The notes beneath the pieces were generated by a model. It saw only the letters and a program-made list of their open reading frames with translations, made no database searches and was not told where the DNA came from. The position numbers and the translations under genes are program-made. A stretch of DNA of 16,743 nt from Scleromatobacter sp038208735 (lineage in GTDB: Bacteria; Pseudomonadota; Gammaproteobacteria; Burkholderiales; Burkholderiaceae_C): positions 1 through 16,743 of the forward strand of contig JBBQYL010000109.1 in assembly GCA_038208735.1 (NCBI GenBank). The letters are read 5' to 3'. Below are positions 13,902-16,743 of this stretch, piece by piece (the stretch's first letter is position 1; each line of letters begins with the position of its first letter).

Positions 13902-14187
13902 TCCCCCCGTGAAGCAGTAGGCCGACGCCCTGTGACGGCCAAGCATGTGTCAACATCAGGGGTCGCCACTCTGAAGCGCAACGCCCGATAGGAAACGCTC
14001 CCAGCCTCCTATTGGGCGGCTCGCCGTGGCGCTGAGCTCGAAGTCCTGTTTCATCTCGACGCAGGAAAGGCAGTTGTCCTGGCACCTCAGGCTCTGGCAA
14101 GAAACTTTGGGTTCCATGTTGTACGCTAGTCCAATGCAACGCAATGGACGAGTGAACCTAGCCGTCGAACCGGGGGGCAGATAGCCG
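13902..14187. other. Gene-free gap between the porin and the hydroxylase gene
   Basis: This 286-bp stretch has no convincing gene. A leftward 62-codon frame at 13956-14144 has several cysteines but no recognisable domain. A purine-rich GGGGGG at 14172-14177 may serve as ribosome-binding site for the next gene. No terminator with a T-run was found after the porin. Confidence 0.35.
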
Positions 14188-14730
14188 ATGAGTTTCTTGT
14201 CGTTTGAGCACGGCCGGTTCGCCTACCGCGCCGACTTCGTGCTGTATGGGATCGCAGTCGTCGGGCTCGCTGCCCTGTTGGTCCTCCGAACTCCGCAAGG
14301 CACAGGACCTCTGATGGGAGCACTGTGCGTCGGCGGATTGGCAGCCTGGACATTGATCGAGTATCTGTTTCACCGGTTCCTACTTCACGGTCCGTCGCCG
14401 TTTTGCGATTGGCATGCGAAGCATCACGCACGACCGTCCGCGCGCATTGCTTCCCCAACAATCTTCAGTGCGTCACTGCTTGGCGTGCTGGTCTTCCTGC
14501 CGGGTTGCCTCGTCGCAGGGGTCTGGTACGCCTGCTCCCTGACTCTAGGCGTTACAGCCGGCTACTTGGCCTACGCCATAACCCATCACGCGACGCACCG
14601 CTGGCGAGCCTCGAGCGCATGGTTGAAACGCCGAAAGCGCTGGCACGCCACCCACCACCATGCAAAGGGACGAACCCGCTGTTTTGGGGTGACCAACGCA
14701 TTCTGGGATCGGGTGTTCGGAACGTACTAG
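14188..14730 (+). CDS. Fatty acid hydroxylase/sterol desaturase-superfamily membrane protein
   Basis: A 180-aa membrane protein with the full set of di-iron histidine motifs of the superfamily: EYLFHRFLLH (HX4H, H62 and H67), WHAKHH (H76, H79, H80), ITHHATHRW (H133, H134, H137) and RWHATHHH (H153, H156-158), closing with GVTNAFWDRVFGTY. Hydrophobic segments near 18-34, 42-58, 93-115 and 118-131 would place the histidines on the cytoplasmic face. Such enzymes hydroxylate or desaturate lipid chains using O2. Short members like this often act on membrane lipids or carotenoids (CrtZ is one example, OlsE another in the wider superfamily). The start at 14188 gives a normal-length protein. The substrate is unknown. 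It is not in an operon with its neighbours. Confidence 0.88.
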   Translation: MSFLSFEHGRFAYRADFVLYGIAVVGLAALLVLRTPQGTGPLMGALCVGGLAAWTLIEYLFHRFLLHGPSPFCDWHAKHHARPSARIASPTIFSASLLGVLVFLPGCLVAGVWYACSLTLGVTAGYLAYAITHHATHRWRASSAWLKRRKRWHATHHHAKGRTRCFGVTNAFWDRVFGTY

Positions 14731-15021
14731 AACCCCCACCGAATGGGCAATGTTCGCGCGGACGCTGAGTTTGTTTCCAGGGCGTACAGGCAACCTCCTT
14801 CGAGGACTACTCCTAAGCAGACGCTCGCGAGCGGCCGGCAGTGGCCGATTGGCGACGCGGCGTCCGCAGTGATCTGCTTCTGTCTACTCGTTGATGCGTA
14901 TTTCAGCCCATCGTGGACGGCATTTCAGGCTGATCGTGGACGCTGTTTCAGCGGGATCGTGGACAACCGGGGGTGCGCGCAAGTGATTCACTGACCCCGG
15001 CATAGGCTCACCGTATTTCGA
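14731..15021. other. Gap containing the left end of an IS21-type element
   Basis: The first 150 bases after the hydroxylase gene show no gene or clear signal. From about 14890 the sequence is the left end of the IS21-type element, with three terminal repeats at 14901-14965 and then the leader of istA. Confidence 0.5.
14901..14965. repeat. Three tandem-spaced IS21-type terminal repeats
   Basis: TTTCAGCCCATCGTGGACGG (14901-14920), TTTCAGGCTGATCGTGGACG (14923-14942) and TTTCAGCGGGATCGTGGACA (14946-14965) share TTTCAG and ATCGTGGAC and are spaced 22-23 bp apart, all in the same orientation. IS21-family elements carry multiple terminal repeats of this kind that bind the transposase. They lie directly before the truncated istA gene. 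Confidence 0.8.
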
Positions 15022-15948
15022 ATGGAGCCGATGCCCACGAACAGAGTCACGATGCGCCGTATTCGAGAGGCACTGCGCCTGCACCTGCAGGCCGGCCTGA
15101 GCGACAACGAGGTGGGCCTCGCGCTCAAGATTTCCAAGAGCGCCGTCGGCAAGTACGTGTCGCTGGCCCGTGCGGCCGGCGTCGACTGGGACGTCGCTCA
15201 GACCTTGGACGACGAATCCCTGGAGGCCCGGCTCTACCGCCCGGCGCTGCCTCGCTCGAGCCACCAACTTGCGCCCGACTTCGCCGTCGTCCACCAGGAG
15301 CTCAAGCGCCCCGACGTCACCCTCATGCTGCTGTGGGAGGAGTACGCCCGCGACAACGCGCTCGCCTACAAGTACACCAGCTTCTGCATCAAGTACCGCG
15401 AGTTCGCGCGCTGCCAGCTGCGCTCGATGCACCAGATCCACGTCGCCGGCGAGAAGCTGTTCGTCGACTACGCCGGCTCGACGGTACCCATCGTCAACGT
15501 CCTAACCGGAGAGATCAGCGCAGCGCAGATATTCGTGGCCACGCTCGGCGCGTCGAACTACACGTTCGCATGCGCGACCCCGCGCCAGGCGACCGCCGAC
15601 TGGATCGGCGCTCAGGTCGACGCGCTCGAGTTCTTCGGTGGCGTACCGCGCTTGATCGTGCCCGATGAGACGCTCTCGCTGATCAAGCGCCCCGATCGCT
15701 ACGAGTCCGAGCCGAATCGAACTTATGAAGAGTTTGCCAAGCACTACGGTTGCGCATTGCTGGCCGCGCGCCCGGCTCATCCACGCGATAAGCCCAAGGT
15801 CGAGGGCACCACATCACGTGAAGTCTATCGCTGCCCCCTGGGTCGGGCTGCCTGTCCGGGAACCGCCGTGAACTCGACACAGTGCACTTTTCGCATCTCA
15901 CCAGAGCCAATGCAGCACTCTCCATCGCTCGTTTGCAATCCCCCGTAA
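15022..15948 (+). pseudogene. istA: IS21-family transposase IstA, C-terminally truncated
   Basis: The frame encodes the first part of an IS21 transposase: an HTH region MRRIREALRLHLQAGLSDNEVGLALKISKSAV (11-42), FAVVHQELKRPDVTLMLLWEEY (87-108), VAGEKLFVDYAG (141-152) with D149, FFGGVPRLIVPDETLSL (204-220) with D215, and RDKPKVEG (255-262) with E261. All three DDE residues are present, but family identity ends right after E261 (near 15805). The last 46 codons are unrelated read-through. Intact IstA proteins are near 500 residues, so about 200 are missing. The partner ATPase istB is absent. The true start may be the ATG at 15031 (MPTNRV). Without the C-terminal half and IstB the element cannot move. 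Confidence 0.87.
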
Positions 15949-15954
15949 GGGGGA
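15939..15954. promoter_or_regulatory. Strong GC hairpin upstream of the S41 peptidase gene
   Basis: TCCCCC-GTAA-GGGGGA forms a perfect 6-bp stem with a GNRA-type tetraloop, about 70 bp before the peptidase start. It lacks a T-run, so it is more likely an mRNA-leader structure or a generic intergenic hairpin than a terminator. Confidence 0.35.
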
Positions 15955-16024
15955 ACGCTGCCTGCGGCACGCTGAGACAATGATGTCGCACGCGTCCGCG
16001 CATACCCGCCCGAACCTAATCTCC

Positions 16025-16743
16025 ATGCCGAATCTATTGTTCATTCACACGATCGCAGCCCGATCGTCCCTCGTTGTCCTTGCTCCACTGCTTGCAGCAC
16101 TGACCATTTCCGGTTGCGGCGGCGGCGGCGGCGGTGGTGGTGGTGGCACCACGTCTTCTGGCACCAAGTCCGTGCCACTGCCCAGCTCGGCGTCACTGGC
16201 GCAGCAGTGTGCCTCGCCTCGGCCCGGCACCAGCGATTCACAGGGCAGCCTCAATGCGGAAAAGGCGTTCGTCCACTCGTGGATCGACGAAACCTACCTC
16301 TGGTACCAAGACGTTCGCGGCCTGCAAGTCTCGACACTGGATGCGGCTAACTACTCGACCGCCGTGGACTATTTTTCTGCATTGAAGACGCCCGGCATCA
16401 CGCCGTCCGGCAAACCGAAGGATCAATTCCATTTCACTTACGACACGCCGACGTGGGTCGCCCTGTCGCAGTCGGGCGCGTCCTATGGCTACGGCTTTCA
16501 GATCGCCTTGCTGTCATCAACACCGCCGCGCAACGCGGTGGTCGCGTACACCGATCCGAACACCCCGGCTTCGGCACAGAATATCGTTCGCGGTGCGACA
16601 GTTGTAACCGTCGACGGCGTGGACATGACCAATGGCTCGGACGTGAGCACGCTCAACGCCGGCCTTTTTCCCACGGGTGCCGGCGTTCACGCGTTCGTGT
16701 TCCGAGATCAGGGGACCACGACTCAACGTACTGTTACGCTGAC
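16025..16743 (+). CDS. S41-family (C-terminal processing) peptidase, lipoprotein, 5' part only
   Basis: The first 239 codons of a gene that is open at the window edge. The N-terminus MPNLLFIHTIAARSS... ends in a clear lipobox (TISGC, Cys31), followed by ten consecutive glycines and a Ser/Thr-rich linker. Residues about 78-160 match the S41 N-terminal helical region (KAFVHSWIDETYLWYQDV, DYFSALKT). Next comes a PDZ-like segment with YGYGFQIALL, VVAYTDPNTPASAQNIVRGATVVTVDGVDM and TLNAGLF, characteristic of the secreted S41/CtpA-like peptidases of Burkholderiales. The Ser/Lys catalytic domain lies outside the window. It should be lipid-anchored at the periplasmic or outer face and cleave proteins near the C-terminus. 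The start ATG is the first in frame and fits the signal peptide, although no good ribosome-binding site is seen. Confidence 0.85.
   Translation, partial: MPNLLFIHTIAARSSLVVLAPLLAALTISGCGGGGGGGGGGTTSSGTKSVPLPSSASLAQQCASPRPGTSDSQGSLNAEKAFVHSWIDETYLWYQDVRGLQVSTLDAANYSTAVDYFSALKTPGITPSGKPKDQFHFTYDTPTWVALSQSGASYGYGFQIALLSSTPPRNAVVAYTDPNTPASAQNIVRGATVVTVDGVDMTNGSDVSTLNAGLFPTGAGVHAFVFRDQGTTTQRTVTL

Noticed and set aside
13956..14144. A leftward 62-codon Cys-containing frame in the gap after the porin
   Set aside because: No domain, no clear ribosome-binding site, and the spacing of cysteines fits no known cluster or zinc motif.
14884..15441. A 185-codon leftward frame over the IS21 end
   Set aside because: Antisense to istA and crosses the IS21 terminal repeats; a shadow frame.

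Overview
The window is a GC-rich chromosomal segment. Its gene content suggests a betaproteobacterium, probably Burkholderiales: an OmpA-type porin with a proline-rich linker, a poly-Gly S41 lipoprotein, many LysR regulators, and IS21, IS5 and IS630 remnants. This is inferred from content and style only; there is no rRNA or other phylogenetic marker. No tRNA, rRNA or CRISPR array was seen.

Layout. At 1-410 is the 5' part of an IS630-type transposase with a hairpin in front of it. At 445-4385 are two LysR-controlled redox loci, each a divergent regulator/enzyme pair: an SDR-like protein with a LysR regulator, then a LysR regulator with a quinone-oxidoreductase-like MDR enzyme. At 4787-7671 is a lipid-type cluster: an OlsB-like GNAT N-acyltransferase translationally coupled to an ATP-grasp ligase, converging on an MprF/YbhN-type flippase-like membrane protein. 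At 7923-8396 is a truncated tyrosine recombinase with a strong hairpin in front. A small exported protein (8476-8829, minus) then lies divergent from a three-gene electron-transfer cluster (9191-11801): a monoheme cytochrome fused to an outer-membrane barrel (Cyc2-like), a diheme c4-type cytochrome and a Tat-exported HiPIP. A 5'-truncated IS5 transposase follows. The last part holds an OmpA-family porin, a membrane fatty-acid-hydroxylase/sterol-desaturase-superfamily protein, a truncated IS21 istA with its left-end repeats, and the 5' part of an S41 (C-terminal-processing) peptidase lipoprotein that runs off the window.

How the genes work together. The most notable set is Cyc2-like porin-cytochrome + diheme c4 + HiPIP. 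It has the parts of a minimal route for bringing electrons from outside the cell through the outer membrane to periplasmic carriers, comparable to Cyc2/Cyc1 with an Iro-type HiPIP in iron oxidisers. The second is the OlsB-like/ATP-grasp/flippase-like set, which looks like a pathway to make and move an unusual acylated amino-acid lipid. No OlsA-type O-acyltransferase is present in the window. Both modules sit between decayed mobile-element fragments, which suggests an accessory, mosaic region.
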